Positions 1 to 10,396 are shown, numbered from the stretch's first letter. The stretch: 19,283 nucleotides of DNA from Pseudomonadota bacterium (GCA_021784255.1 JAJXSZ010000019.1:1-19283), one strand, 5' to 3'. Made by a program: numbers and translations. The notes: generated by a model from the sequence alone, not told the origin.

Positions 1-372
1 GATGTCCCGAGTGCTGCTCTCTGGGCCTCGATGGCGGGCTTGGCGGTGCTCTCGACTGCATTGGGCTATGTGGTCTTCTTCCGAATCCTCGCCACCGCCG
101 GAGCCACCAACATCTCCCTCGTAACGTTGCTGATTCCCGTGACCGCTGTTCTGCTCGGCAGCACGATTCTGGGTGAGCATGTATCGACCGGCCAGCAGGC
201 GGGGATGTTGCTCATAGCTTTGGGCTTGATCGCCATCGACGGGCGTGCGCTGACCCTGGCAGGCCGAGTGGCTGGGACGGCCCGAGCAGCAGCAGCGTCG
301 CGCGACAGAGCCGCTTCAGCGGCGGATTCGGCCAGGGGTAAAAGCGCGAAGGAAGGTGGTCCTAAAACGTGA
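1..372 (+). CDS. EamA/DMT-family transporter, C-terminal part
   Basis: The reading frame is open from the first base and ends at TGA 370-372, so only the last 123 residues are present. Three hydrophobic stretches (about residues 7-28, 37-57 and 64-80 of the visible part) and the sequence LIPVTAVLLGSTILGE are typical of the second EamA repeat of drug/metabolite exporters, which are inner-membrane proteins with ten helices. The substrate cannot be told. After the last helix there is an unusual hydrophilic tail of about 40 residues rich in Ala, Arg, Ser and Lys, presumably cytoplasmic. Codon use here is less GC-biased than in the TCA genes to the right. The family call is secure; a more specific role is not supported. 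Confidence 0.85.
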   Translation, partial: DVPSAALWASMAGLAVLSTALGYVVFFRILATAGATNISLVTLLIPVTAVLLGSTILGEHVSTGQQAGMLLIALGLIAIDGRALTLAGRVAGTARAAAASRDRAASAADSARGKSAKEGGPKT

Positions 373-517
373 CGGCGGCACCGCTCGCCGAGAACTACGT
401 CGGGTTGCCGTTCTAGCGACGCAGGTCGACCGGTTGGTGCCCCTGCGGGCAAGCGGCTTGAGCGGTTTCCGGACTTCGCGCCGGGGCCAAGGCCGGGTGT
501 CAACCTGTCTGCGACCG

Positions 518-1432
518 TTAAGTGATTTGCGCACCCAAGGCTTCGACCAGGAAGGCGCACTGCGCCGCGCTCGCCTGCTCGAAAATCTCGCCTGGATGGT
601 ACAGCAGGCCGAAATGACCGCCGTCAATGTCGGCCCACTGCTTGCGGCAGCGCATGAGCCCAAACACGGCCGACGTGACGTCCGGATTGCAGTGAACCAT
701 CTCGTCGTCGCGCCCGGCCATGAGCAGGGCCGGCCCGCGAATGAACGGCGCGGCCAGGTAGGCGCTGAACGGGACTGGCGTCGGTGGAATGACGCGAGTG
801 ACGCGGTTGTCCCACAACGAGCCATGCCGGCCGCCATAGTCGATGAACCAGCGGTAGGCCTGGATCGGCTTCAGCAGCGAGGGTGTGCCGATCTGGTCGG
901 CGGAGACGACCGGCAGCGGTCCCGTGGTGGTTTCGGGCGTGCCGGCGATGTCGCCGCCGTCGAAGATCGCCTGCATCGCCTGGAAATGCCGATCGTCCGG
1001 CGCAAGCCTGGGCGTTTCGATGCCACAGGCGGGGCATTGGGCCGCGACCGCCGCATATCGCGGGTCGAGCGCGCCGACGGCAAGCGCGATCATGCCGGAA
1101 TAGCTGTCGCCCCAGGCCGCGATCCTGGCGCCGAGCACGTCGGCGCGCGTGAGCAGAAAGTTCATGGCATCGCGATAGCCGCGGGCCTGGAGCCACGGGT
1201 TGATCAGTTGGCGCGGCTCGCCGCCGCTGCGCCCGAAATTGCGGTGATCGTAGAGCAGCACGGCGAGGCCTGCACGGCAGAAGACCTCGGCATAGCGATC
1301 CAGGCACATGGTGATGGTGGCCGTGGTGCCATGCGTCATCACCACGGCGGGCCAGGGCGCCGGATGCGCGGGGCGATAGAAGCGCCCGCGCAATTTCGCT
1401 CCCTCGGAAGGAAATTCCACGACATCGAACAT
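518..1432 (-). CDS. Alpha/beta hydrolase, substrate unknown
   Basis: A 304-residue soluble protein with no signal peptide. It begins at ATG 1432, preceded by a GAGGAG Shine-Dalgarno about six bases upstream. Family features in order are the oxyanion-hole region MTHGTTA (residues 32-38), the DHRNFGRSGGEPRQ block (62-75), the nucleophile elbow WGDSYSG with Ser110, an acid in AGRDD (Asp242 or Asp243), and the catalytic His273 in GGHFG. This pattern matches the dienelactone-hydrolase-like/S9-like alpha/beta hydrolases that carry GxSxSG instead of strict GxSxG. The cap region contains QCPACG (132-137), with a CxxC pair where relatives, as I recall them, lack cysteines. Its substrate could be an ester, peptide or lactone and cannot be inferred. 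It lies downstream of the oxygenase/isomerase-like pair on the same strand but 193 bp away, so it may be a separate unit. Confidence 0.85.
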   Translation of the reverse strand: MFDVVEFPSEGAKLRGRFYRPAHPAPWPAVVMTHGTTATITMCLDRYAEVFCRAGLAVLLYDHRNFGRSGGEPRQLINPWLQARGYRDAMNFLLTRADVLGARIAAWGDSYSGMIALAVGALDPRYAAVAAQCPACGIETPRLAPDDRHFQAMQAIFDGGDIAGTPETTTGPLPVVSADQIGTPSLLKPIQAYRWFIDYGGRHGSLWDNRVTRVIPPTPVPFSAYLAAPFIRGPALLMAGRDDEMVHCNPDVTSAVFGLMRCRKQWADIDGGHFGLLYHPGEIFEQASAAQCAFLVEALGAQIT

Positions 1433-1625
1433 GCGTGCTCCTCGCCGCTTGTTACGCGCCCGGAGCCGGATGGTAGTGCGCCGCCGCCGCCGTGGCCACC
1501 GTCAGCGAAAATGAGCGTGGAGGTCCGCGCCGCCGGAACGGGGCATCCACCAGGTCCGGTGCCAATCGCCGCATGAGCGGAGAGCAGCTATGACTCTCTG
1601 GATGACAACCCTCGGCCTATGGCCC

Positions 1626-2075
1626 CTACGGCCCCGCGGGGCCGCCGCGCTCGCTGATCTGCGCCACCCAGTCATCCATCCGGTAGTGATTGGCGATGGC
1701 GGCAATCTTGCCGTCGCGCAGGCGAAAGAAAGCGGCGGCCGGCAGCACATAGGTCTGGCCGCGGGCCGGCGGCGTGCCGGGCGGAACGCCGCGATCGGTC
1801 GCGACATAGACGCCATGGACGGTAAAGGTCGCGGCGGCCTGGGTGCCGGTCGGCTCGGTCAGCACCACGAGACCGTCGATGTGCTCGCGGTAGCAGCGGT
1901 CCATGTGGCGCATGAAGCGCGCGAAGGCGTCGCGCCCGATCTCGCGCGCGCCACCGCTGATGTCGTGCACCACGTCCTCGGCAAGCAGCGCGAGGAAGGC
2001 GTCGCGATCGCCCGCGTTGAAGGCGGCGTAATAGGCGTGGATCAGCGCCTCCGCGGCGCGGGCAGCGTCTGTCAC
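1626..2075 (-). CDS. SnoaL-like / ketosteroid isomerase-related protein
   Basis: A 149-residue protein of the NTF2-like cone fold. The sequence YYAAFNAGDRDAFLALLAED near the N-terminus, followed by VVHDI, GREAF-like and FMRHMDRCYREH segments and ending in FFRLRDGKIAAIANHYRMDDW, matches the proteobacterial group annotated as ketosteroid isomerase-related (the TIGR02096 type, from memory). Members have no established reaction. The start chosen is GTG 2075. A longer frame back to ATG 2156 exists, but its extra 27 residues overlap the upstream oxygenase gene and look like antisense filler, while the GTG has a GAGG Shine-Dalgarno and the expected family N-terminus. It follows the oxygenase gene by 7 bp and is probably translated from the same mRNA. 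Function unknown: it could be an isomerase, a dehydratase or a small-molecule-binding protein. Confidence 0.82.
   Translation of the reverse strand: MTDAARAAEALIHAYYAAFNAGDRDAFLALLAEDVVHDISGGAREIGRDAFARFMRHMDRCYREHIDGLVVLTEPTGTQAAATFTVHGVYVATDRGVPPGTPPARGQTYVLPAAAFFRLRDGKIAAIANHYRMDDWVAQISERGGPAGP
1630..1643. repeat. Perfect 14-bp palindrome at the 3' end of the SnoaL-like gene
   Basis: GGCCCCGCGGGGCC is self-complementary and covers the last codons of the SnoaL-like gene (Gly-Gly-Pro-Ala-Gly-Pro) just before its TAG stop. In RNA it could fold as a five-base-pair GC stem with a CGCG loop. No T-tract follows on the minus strand, so a termination role is speculative. It may simply reflect GC-rich codons. 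Confidence 0.45.
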
Positions 2076-2085
2076 GCGCGCCTCA
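2076..2085 (-). promoter_or_regulatory. Shine-Dalgarno overlapping the oxygenase stop codon
   Basis: On the minus strand TGAGG is followed by five bases and then GTG. The TGA is the oxygenase stop and GAGG serves as the ribosome binding site of the next gene. This fixes the GTG start of the SnoaL-like gene and points to translational coupling of the pair. Confidence 0.6.
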
Positions 2086-2715
2086 CGCCGCCGGGGCCAG
2101 GCGCTTGATGAAGGCGGAGAAGCGATGGCGCCGCAGCTCCCGCCGGGCCGCTGCATCCGCCGTCATGTAGTTGAGCTGGGCGACATAGCGCTGCCCGACA
2201 TGGCGGCGATGGCCGTGCCAGGTCGTCGGCCCGTTGGGAAAGACCAGCAGCGTGCCGTTCACCGGCGGCACCTCCACCGCGAAATCCTCGATGTCGCCTG
2301 GACCGCGCAGCAGCCTGAGGCACCCGTCATGGCGCGACCAGGCTCCGCTCTCCTGGTTGAGGTAGACCAGCACGGTGACGCGCTTGGCGGTGCTGTCGCA
2401 ATGGATGCGCCCGTCGCGCTCGCTGGACTGGCCGCGCAGGGTGGTCATCACCGGCGCGCCCGCCAGGTCGAGGCCGAATTTGCGCGCGACCGCGTCGCGA
2501 AAGCCCGGGCCCTCGAGCTCGCGGAACATCCCGCCGGCCTCCGGCCCGAGGCGCAGCGAGCCGAGCGGGAAGGAGCCGCGTTTCGCGATCGGCGGCAGCG
2601 CCGCGATCACGGCGCCGAGCTTGTCCGGGCGGACGAACTTCTCGACCACGATATGGGTGAAGGGGACGGTGGCGACCGGGGTCGCGTCCATCGCGGCAAG
2701 ATCGAGATATTCCAT
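2083..2715 (-). CDS. 2-oxoglutarate/Fe(II)-dependent oxygenase (2OG-FeII_Oxy type)
   Basis: A 210-residue cytosolic protein starting at ATG 2715 with GGAG eight bases upstream; in-frame codons further upstream do not look like protein. The C-terminal half carries the double-stranded beta-helix signature: HCD (His105, Asp107) as the first two iron ligands, VTVLVYLNQES after it, the FPNGPTTWHGH segment with His167 as the distal ligand, and Arg176 nine residues later, well placed to bind the 2-oxoglutarate carboxylate. The facial triad is intact, so an active dioxygenase is expected. Relatives of this prolyl-4-hydroxylase-like class hydroxylate proteins or small molecules; the substrate is not predictable. 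The gene is divergent from zapE and followed 7 bp later by a ketosteroid-isomerase-like gene, suggesting that the two act on the same compound (inference). Confidence 0.85.
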   Translation of the reverse strand: MEYLDLAAMDATPVATVPFTHIVVEKFVRPDKLGAVIAALPPIAKRGSFPLGSLRLGPEAGGMFRELEGPGFRDAVARKFGLDLAGAPVMTTLRGQSSERDGRIHCDSTAKRVTVLVYLNQESGAWSRHDGCLRLLRGPGDIEDFAVEVPPVNGTLLVFPNGPTTWHGHRRHVGQRYVAQLNYMTADAAARRELRRHRFSAFIKRLAPAA

Positions 2716-2816
2716 CACCTGGCTCCTGCGGGCGGGAGGGCCGCGCCCGGCGCAACATAAGTGCTCCCGGACGGAGGTTCCAGATTCGCTCCCGTTCTTG
2801 TATCCGCCAGCGCAGC
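2716..2816. promoter_or_regulatory. Divergent intergenic region, oxygenase gene / zapE
   Basis: These 101 bp separate two divergent start codons and must hold the promoter of at least the oxygenase pair. On the minus strand TTATGT (2755-2760) is a plausible -10 element, but no good -35 lies at the right distance. On the plus strand no clear Shine-Dalgarno precedes zapE. No operator-like palindrome stands out. Confidence 0.3.
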
Positions 2817-4058
2817 ATGGACGCCTCACCACCGCCCGGCCCCGCGCGGCCGCTCCCCGCACGCCAGGCCGCCAGCCCCGTCGCGCTGCCGACGCCGCTC
2901 GAACGGATCGACCTCAACGGCGGGCCGCTGCCAGCCTACCGGGCCGAGATCGCCAGCGGCGCGCTGGCCACGGACCCGGCGCAGGCGGCGGCGGCGGAAC
3001 GGCTGCAATCGCTGTGGGCCGCGCTGCGGGCCTACGAGCCGCGCACCGGGAATGGCAGCGGGCGGGGGCTGCTGGCGCGGCTGCGCCGGCGGCTCGCCGA
3101 CGAATCCGCGCCGGGCGGCCCGAACGGGCTCTACCTCGTGGGCGAGGTCGGGCGGGGCAAATCCATGCTGATGGACCTGTTTTTCGCCTCGGCCCAGGTG
3201 GCGCGGAAGCGGCGGATCCATTTCCACGCTTTCATGCAGGAATCGCATGGCCGCATCTTCGCCATGCGCCAGGAGATGGCGCGACTGGGCCGGCAGCTCG
3301 ACGACCCGATCCCGCCGCTCGCGGACGTGGTGGCCGCGGAGGCGGCGTTGCTCTGCTTCGACGAGTTCCAGGTCAACGACATCGCCGACGCGCTGATCCT
3401 GGGGCGCTTGTTCCAGGCGCTGTTCGACCGCGGCGTGGTGGTGGTCGCGACCTCGAACACCCCGCCGGACGCGCTGTTCGCGGGCCAGCCGGGTCGGGAC
3501 GCTTTTCTGCCGTTCATCGAGGTTCTCAAGGCCAACCTCGACGTGCTGGACCTCGGGCATGGGCGGGATTTCCGCCGGGCGCGGGTTCTCGCGGGGGGAG
3601 TCTGGTTCGCCCCGGCCGATGCGCGTGCGAGGGCGGCGCTGGACCGGGCTTTCGCCGACCTGGCCGGCAGCGTCGCGCCGCAGCCGATGACGCTCGCGGT
3701 CATGGGGCGGGCACTCGCCGTGCCGCTGGCCGCCGCGGAGGTGGCCCGGTTCGATTTCCGCACACTGTGCGCCACCGCCATGGGGCCGGGCGACTACCTC
3801 GCGCTGGCGACCCATTTCCAGGCGCTGGTGCTGGACGCGATCCCCCTGCTCTCACCCGACAGCCATGACGAGGCGCGCCGCTTCATCACCCTGATCGACG
3901 CCCTCTACGACCATCGGGTCAAGCTGATCGCCTCCGCCGCCGCGCAACCCGATGCGCTCTACCCCCATGGCGAGGGCTCGGTGGCGTTCCGGCGGGCCGC
4001 ATCGCGGCTCGAGGAAATGCGCAGCCACGAGTATCTGGCCCTGCCGCACCTCTCCTGA
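2817..4058 (+). CDS. zapE: ZapE / AFG1-family AAA+ ATPase
   Basis: A 413-residue ATPase of the ZapE/AFG1 family. A proline-rich lead of about 25 residues precedes the domain. Motifs in order: Walker A GEVGRGKS (109-116) followed by MLMDLFF, the FHAFMQE box (136-142), Walker B LLCFDEF with Asp182-Glu183, and sensor-1-like VVVATSNTPP (208-217). The C-terminus contains FDFRTLCATAMGPGDYLAL, also typical. In E. coli ZapE associates with the division ring and destabilises FtsZ polymers; eukaryotic AFG1 acts in mitochondrial protein quality control. Start ATG 2817 has no convincing Shine-Dalgarno, so initiation efficiency or the exact start is uncertain. It lies just upstream of mdh, a neighbourhood I recall from other alphaproteobacteria. 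A hairpin 17 bp past the stop may separate the two transcripts. Confidence 0.93.
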   Translation: MDASPPPGPARPLPARQAASPVALPTPLERIDLNGGPLPAYRAEIASGALATDPAQAAAAERLQSLWAALRAYEPRTGNGSGRGLLARLRRRLADESAPGGPNGLYLVGEVGRGKSMLMDLFFASAQVARKRRIHFHAFMQESHGRIFAMRQEMARLGRQLDDPIPPLADVVAAEAALLCFDEFQVNDIADALILGRLFQALFDRGVVVVATSNTPPDALFAGQPGRDAFLPFIEVLKANLDVLDLGHGRDFRRARVLAGGVWFAPADARARAALDRAFADLAGSVAPQPMTLAVMGRALAVPLAAAEVARFDFRTLCATAMGPGDYLALATHFQALVLDAIPLLSPDSHDEARRFITLIDALYDHRVKLIASAAAQPDALYPHGEGSVAFRRAASRLEEMRSHEYLALPHLS

Positions 4059-4075
4059 AACCCGCACGCCGGACC

Positions 4076-4105
4076 CGCCGCGGGCGCGGCATGCGCCCGG
4101 CGGCG
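4076..4105 (+). terminator. GC-rich hairpin between zapE and mdh
   Basis: CGGGCGC (4081-4087) pairs perfectly with GCGCCCG (4093-4099) across a five-base loop. Allowing one bulged G at 4100, the stem extends by five more pairs (4076-4080 with 4101-4105), giving twelve pairs. No run of T follows, so this is not a classical intrinsic terminator. It could still attenuate read-through from zapE or stabilise a 3' end. Confidence 0.35.
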
Positions 4106-4206
4106 CCCGGCTTGTCGGACCCGGCCGGTTGCGTTAGCAGGACGCGCCTTCCGGACGACGGGCGCCGCCGGACGGGCAAGACAGCGCCCGCGAGGACACT
4201 CCCCAG

Positions 4207-5160
4207 ATGGCACGCAAGAAGATCGCGCTGATCGGCGCCGGCAACATCGGCGGCACGCTCGCCCACCTGATCGGGCTCAAGGAGCTCGGCGACGTGGTGT
4301 TGTTCGACGTGTTCGGCGGCGTCGCGGCGGGCAAGGCGCTCGACATCACGCAGTCCGGCCCCGTCGATGGGTTCGACGCGGCGATGAGCGGCGGCTCCGA
4401 CTATGCGGCGATCAAGGGCGCGGATGTGGTGATCGTCACCGCCGGCTTCCCGCGCATGCCGGGGATGAGCCGCGACGACCTCCTGACCAAGAACGCCGGC
4501 GTGGTCGCGCAGGTGGCCGAGGGGATCAAGACGCACTGCCCGGGCGCGTTCGTCATCGTCATCACCAACCCGCTCGACGTCATGGTCGCGGTGATGCAGG
4601 AGAAATCCGGCCTGCCGCCGGAGCGGGTGGTGGGCATGGCCGGTGTGCTGGACTCGGCACGTTTCCGGCTGTTCCTGGCCCAGGAATTCGGGGTTTCCGT
4701 CGAGGATGTGACCGCCTTCGTGCTTGGCGGGCACGGCGACACCATGGTGCCACTGCCGCGCTATTCCACCGTCGCCGGCATCCCGGTGCCCGACCTGATC
4801 AGGATGGGCTGGACGACGCAGGAGAAGATCGACGCCATCATCAAGCGCACCGCCAACGGCGGCGGCGAGATCGTGAAGCTGCTGGAGAAGGGCAGCGCCT
4901 TCTACGCGCCGGCCGCCTCCGCGATCGCGATGGCGGAAAGCTACCTGCTCGACAAGAAGCGGGTGATGTCGTGCGCGGCGCTGCTGAAGGGCCAGTACGG
5001 AATCGATGGGCTCTATATCGGCGTGCCGGTGGTGCTCGGCGCCGGCGGCATCGAGCGCATCGTCGAGATCCAGCTCACCCCCGAGGAGCGGGCCGCCTTC
5101 GACAAGTCCTGCGCCGCGGTGCGGGACCTGAACCAGGCGTTCAAGAAGCTCGGCGTCTGA
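4207..5160 (+). CDS. mdh: Malate dehydrogenase (NAD-dependent)
   Basis: Catalyses malate + NAD+ to oxaloacetate + NADH in the TCA cycle, in the cytosol. The 317-residue length fits the LDH-like MDH class of alphaproteobacteria. Visible features: Rossmann motif GAGNIGG (10-16), Asp34 at the end of the second strand favouring NAD, the mobile loop PRMPGMSR with substrate-binding Arg83 and Arg89 (Arg at 83 is the malate- rather than lactate-specific residue), VLDSARFR with Asp149 and Arg152, and catalytic His176 in GGHGDTMVP. GAGGA lies ten bases before the ATG. A weak promoter-like pair, TTGTCG (4112-4117) and TTAGCA (4134-4139), sits in the 148-bp leader. It is the first gene of the TCA operon; sucC follows after 10 bp. 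Confidence 0.97.
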   Translation: MARKKIALIGAGNIGGTLAHLIGLKELGDVVLFDVFGGVAAGKALDITQSGPVDGFDAAMSGGSDYAAIKGADVVIVTAGFPRMPGMSRDDLLTKNAGVVAQVAEGIKTHCPGAFVIVITNPLDVMVAVMQEKSGLPPERVVGMAGVLDSARFRLFLAQEFGVSVEDVTAFVLGGHGDTMVPLPRYSTVAGIPVPDLIRMGWTTQEKIDAIIKRTANGGGEIVKLLEKGSAFYAPAASAIAMAESYLLDKKRVMSCAALLKGQYGIDGLYIGVPVVLGAGGIERIVEIQLTPEERAAFDKSCAAVRDLNQAFKKLGV

Positions 5161-5170
5161 GCAGCAGCCG

Positions 5171-6367
5171 ATGAACATCCACGAATACCAGGCGAAGGAA
5201 TTGCTGCGGCGCTACGGCGTCGCGGTGCTCGAAGGGCATGTGGCGTGGACGCCGGAGGAGGCGGAAGCCGCGGCGCGAAAGCTCGGCGGCCCGGTCGCGG
5301 TCGTGAAGGCACAGATCCATGCCGGCGGCCGCGGCGCGGGGCATTTCGCCGACGATCCGTCCGGCAAGGGTGGCGTGCGGCTGGCGAAAGCGCCGGAAGA
5401 GGCGCGCGCCGCCACCGCGGCGATGATCGGGCACGTCCTCGTCACCAAACAGACCGGCGCGGCCGGGCGGCGCGTGAGCCGCGTCTATGTCGAGGCCGGC
5501 TGCGACATCGGCCGCGAGCTCTATCTCTCGCTGCTGGTGGACCGCGCCTCGGCGCGGGTGACGATCGTCGCCTCGACCGAGGGCGGCATGGAGATCGAGC
5601 AGGTGGCGGCGACGCAGCCGGACCGGATCCTGCGCGTCGCCGTCGATCCGGCCAGCGGGCTCTCGGCCTTCCACGCGCGCCGGCTCGCCTACGCGCTGAA
5701 GCTCGAGGGCAAGCAGGTCGCGAGCTTCGGCAAATTCGTCGCGGCGATGTACGAGGCGTTCCTGGCGCTGGATTGCTCCATCGTCGAGATCAACCCGCTG
5801 GTGGTCACCAAGGCCGGCGATATCGTGGCGCTCGATGCCAAGGTCGCGTTCGACGACAGCGCGCTCTATCGCCACCCCGACCTCGAGGCGCTGCGCGACG
5901 AGGCGGAGGAGGACCCGAAGGAGCTCGAGGCCGCCAGGCACGCGCTCAACTACGTGGCGCTCGATGGCACCATCGGCTGCATGGTCAACGGCGCCGGGCT
6001 GGCCATGGCGACGATGGATATCATCAAGCTCTATGGCGGCGCGCCGGCCAACTTCCTCGATGTCGGCGGCGGGGCGACCAAGGAGCGGGTGACGGCGGCG
6101 TTCAAGATCATCCTCTCGGATCCGCATGTCGAAGGCATTCTGGTCAACATCTTCGGCGGCATCATGCGCTGCGACGTGATCGCCGAGGGCGTGGTGGCGG
6201 CGGCGCGCGAGGTCAGCCTCGACGTGCCGCTGGTGGTGCGCCTCGAGGGAACGAACGTGGAACTCGGCAAGCAGATCCTGGCCAAGTCCGGCCTGAAGAT
6301 CATCGCCGCCGACAACCTGGCCGACGCCGCCGAAAAGGTGGTGCGCGCCGTGAAGGAAGCCGCCTGA
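5171..6367 (+). CDS. sucC: Succinate-CoA ligase (ADP-forming) beta subunit
   Basis: Beta subunit of succinyl-CoA synthetase, which with SucD makes ATP (or GTP) from succinyl-CoA. At 398 residues it has the usual length. The N-terminal ATP-grasp domain opens with MNIHEYQAKELL and carries the glycine-rich nucleotide loop KAQIHAGGRGAG (46-57), with a short insertion before KGGVRL as in other alphaproteobacterial sequences. The metal-binding region VEINPLVV and the LDAKVAFDD segment follow, and the C-terminal ligase domain shows FLDVGGGATKE and NIFGGIMRCDVIAEG. A malate-CoA ligase beta subunit is related, but the sucAB-lpdA context argues for the TCA enzyme. Spacing from mdh is 10 bp, with only a weak purine-rich ribosome site. 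Its TGA shares one base with the sucD ATG. Confidence 0.96.
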   Translation: MNIHEYQAKELLRRYGVAVLEGHVAWTPEEAEAAARKLGGPVAVVKAQIHAGGRGAGHFADDPSGKGGVRLAKAPEEARAATAAMIGHVLVTKQTGAAGRRVSRVYVEAGCDIGRELYLSLLVDRASARVTIVASTEGGMEIEQVAATQPDRILRVAVDPASGLSAFHARRLAYALKLEGKQVASFGKFVAAMYEAFLALDCSIVEINPLVVTKAGDIVALDAKVAFDDSALYRHPDLEALRDEAEEDPKELEAARHALNYVALDGTIGCMVNGAGLAMATMDIIKLYGGAPANFLDVGGGATKERVTAAFKIILSDPHVEGILVNIFGGIMRCDVIAEGVVAAAREVSLDVPLVVRLEGTNVELGKQILAKSGLKIIAADNLADAAEKVVRAVKEAA

Positions 6368-7242
6368 TGGCCATTCTCGTCGACGCCAACACGCGGGTCA
6401 TCACCCAGGGTTTCACCGGTGCGCAGGGCACCTTCCATTCCGAGCAGGCGCTCGCCTATGGCACCAAGGTCATGGGCGGGGTGACGCCGGGCAAGGGTGG
6501 CAGCAAGCATCTCGGCCTGCCGGTGTTCGACACCGTCGCCGAGGCAGCAGTCGCGACCGGGGCGACCGCCAGCGCCATCTACGTGCCACCCGCCTTCGCG
6601 GCGGACGCGATCCTGGAGGCGATCGACGCGGCAATGCCGCTGATCGTCTGCATCACCGAGGGGATCCCGGTGCTCGACATGGTGCGGGTCAAGCGCGCGC
6701 TGTGCGGCAGCACGTCGCGGCTCATCGGGCCCAACTGCCCCGGCGTGATCACGCCCGACGCCTGCAAGATCGGCATCATGCCCGGACACATCCACCGGCG
6801 CGGCAAGATCGGCATCGTCTCGCGCTCCGGCACGCTGACCTATGAGGCGGTGGCGCAGACCACGGCCGCCGGGCTCGGCCAGTCGTCCTGTGTCGGCATC
6901 GGCGGCGACCCGGTGAAGGGGACGGATTTCATCGAGGTGCTGGAGATGTTCCTCGCCGACCCCGAGACGGAAGCGATCGTGATGATCGGCGAGATCGGTG
7001 GCCAGAGCGAGATCGACGCAGCGGAATTCCTCGCCGCCAACAAGGTGCGCAAGCCCGTGGTCGGTTTCATCGCCGGCGCAACGGCACCGCCCGGGCGGCG
7101 GATGGGGCATGCCGGCGCCGTGATCTCCGGCGGGCGGGATACCGCCGCGGCGAAGTTCGAGGCGATGCGCGCGGCGGGGATCCACGTGGCGGAAAGCCCG
7201 GCGGCGCTGGGCAGCACCATGGTGCGGGCGTTGCGCGGTTAG
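6367..7242 (+). CDS. sucD: Succinate-CoA ligase alpha subunit
   Basis: The alpha subunit binds CoA and carries the phosphohistidine intermediate. The protein has 291 residues. The N-terminal CoA-binding Rossmann domain begins MAILVDANTRVITQGFTG and contains GTKVMGGVTPGKGG (32-45). The segment GPNCPGVITP (121-130) and the phosphorylated His248 within RRMGHAGAVISGG are conserved. The start overlaps the sucC stop as TGATG, so the two subunits are translationally coupled, which suits a fixed heteromer ratio. The gene ends with TAG and is followed by a 228-bp noncoding gap before sucA, the largest interruption in the operon. Confidence 0.96.
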   Translation: MAILVDANTRVITQGFTGAQGTFHSEQALAYGTKVMGGVTPGKGGSKHLGLPVFDTVAEAAVATGATASAIYVPPAFAADAILEAIDAAMPLIVCITEGIPVLDMVRVKRALCGSTSRLIGPNCPGVITPDACKIGIMPGHIHRRGKIGIVSRSGTLTYEAVAQTTAAGLGQSSCVGIGGDPVKGTDFIEVLEMFLADPETEAIVMIGEIGGQSEIDAAEFLAANKVRKPVVGFIAGATAPPGRRMGHAGAVISGGRDTAAAKFEAMRAAGIHVAESPAALGSTMVRALRG

Positions 7243-7470
7243 GCCGGCATGGCTGCGGCACAGGAGCTTTCACCGCCGCTCCCCGGGACCTGCGCATGAG
7301 CCGGCGCTCGAGCAATGATGCTCCGGCATAGCTTGCGAAGAAGCATGTGCCGGGCGCAGAGCTGATGCCGCGCGTGCTGCCTTGATCGCGCCACGTCAGG
7401 CCACGATGCCGTAACCATTCCCTGCGCTGCGTCGCTGCGGCCACGGGACAACGGGGACAAGGGGACGACC
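7243..7470 (+). other. 228-bp noncoding gap between sucD and sucA
   Basis: No reading frame here has both a ribosome site and protein-like codon use; the only ATG frames are about 11-16 codons. I see only short imperfect inverted repeats, for example ATGC-TCCG-GCAT at 7317-7328, and direct repeats of CTGCG around 7422-7438. TTGATC at 7382 resembles a -35 box, but no good -10 follows. AAGGGGA at 7459-7465 is the sucA ribosome binding site. The gap may hold a second promoter for sucAB-lpdA, which is unproven. Confidence 0.5.
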
Positions 7471-10344
<2,874 letters not shown>

Positions 10345-10396
10345 TTGTTGACGGTGACGGCGCAGCGTGGCGGCGTCGCCCAAGGGGAGCTGACCG

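Noticed and set aside
438..451. Small inverted repeat TGCCC-CTGC-GGGCA between the transporter and hydrolase ends
   Set aside because: Only five pairs and no T-tract; expected by chance in GC-rich sequence.
356..1576. Plus-strand open frame (about 406 codons) opposite the hydrolase
   Set aside because: Arg/Gly/Ala-rich translation without a domain, while the opposite strand encodes a hydrolase with a complete catalytic triad and a ribosome site.
2076..2156. Longer ATG start for the SnoaL-like gene
   Set aside because: The extra 27 residues lie inside the oxygenase gene and do not match the family; the GTG at 2075 has a proper ribosome site.
5245..7242. Plus-strand frame that reads through sucC out of frame and into sucD
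   Set aside because: The portion before the sucD start is an Arg/Gly-rich alternative frame of sucC; only the sucD part is real, so this is not a SucC-SucD fusion.
10345..10396. Possible promoter before sucB (TTGACG at 10348-10353)
   Set aside because: No -10 element lies at a suitable distance, and the gap is short within an operon.
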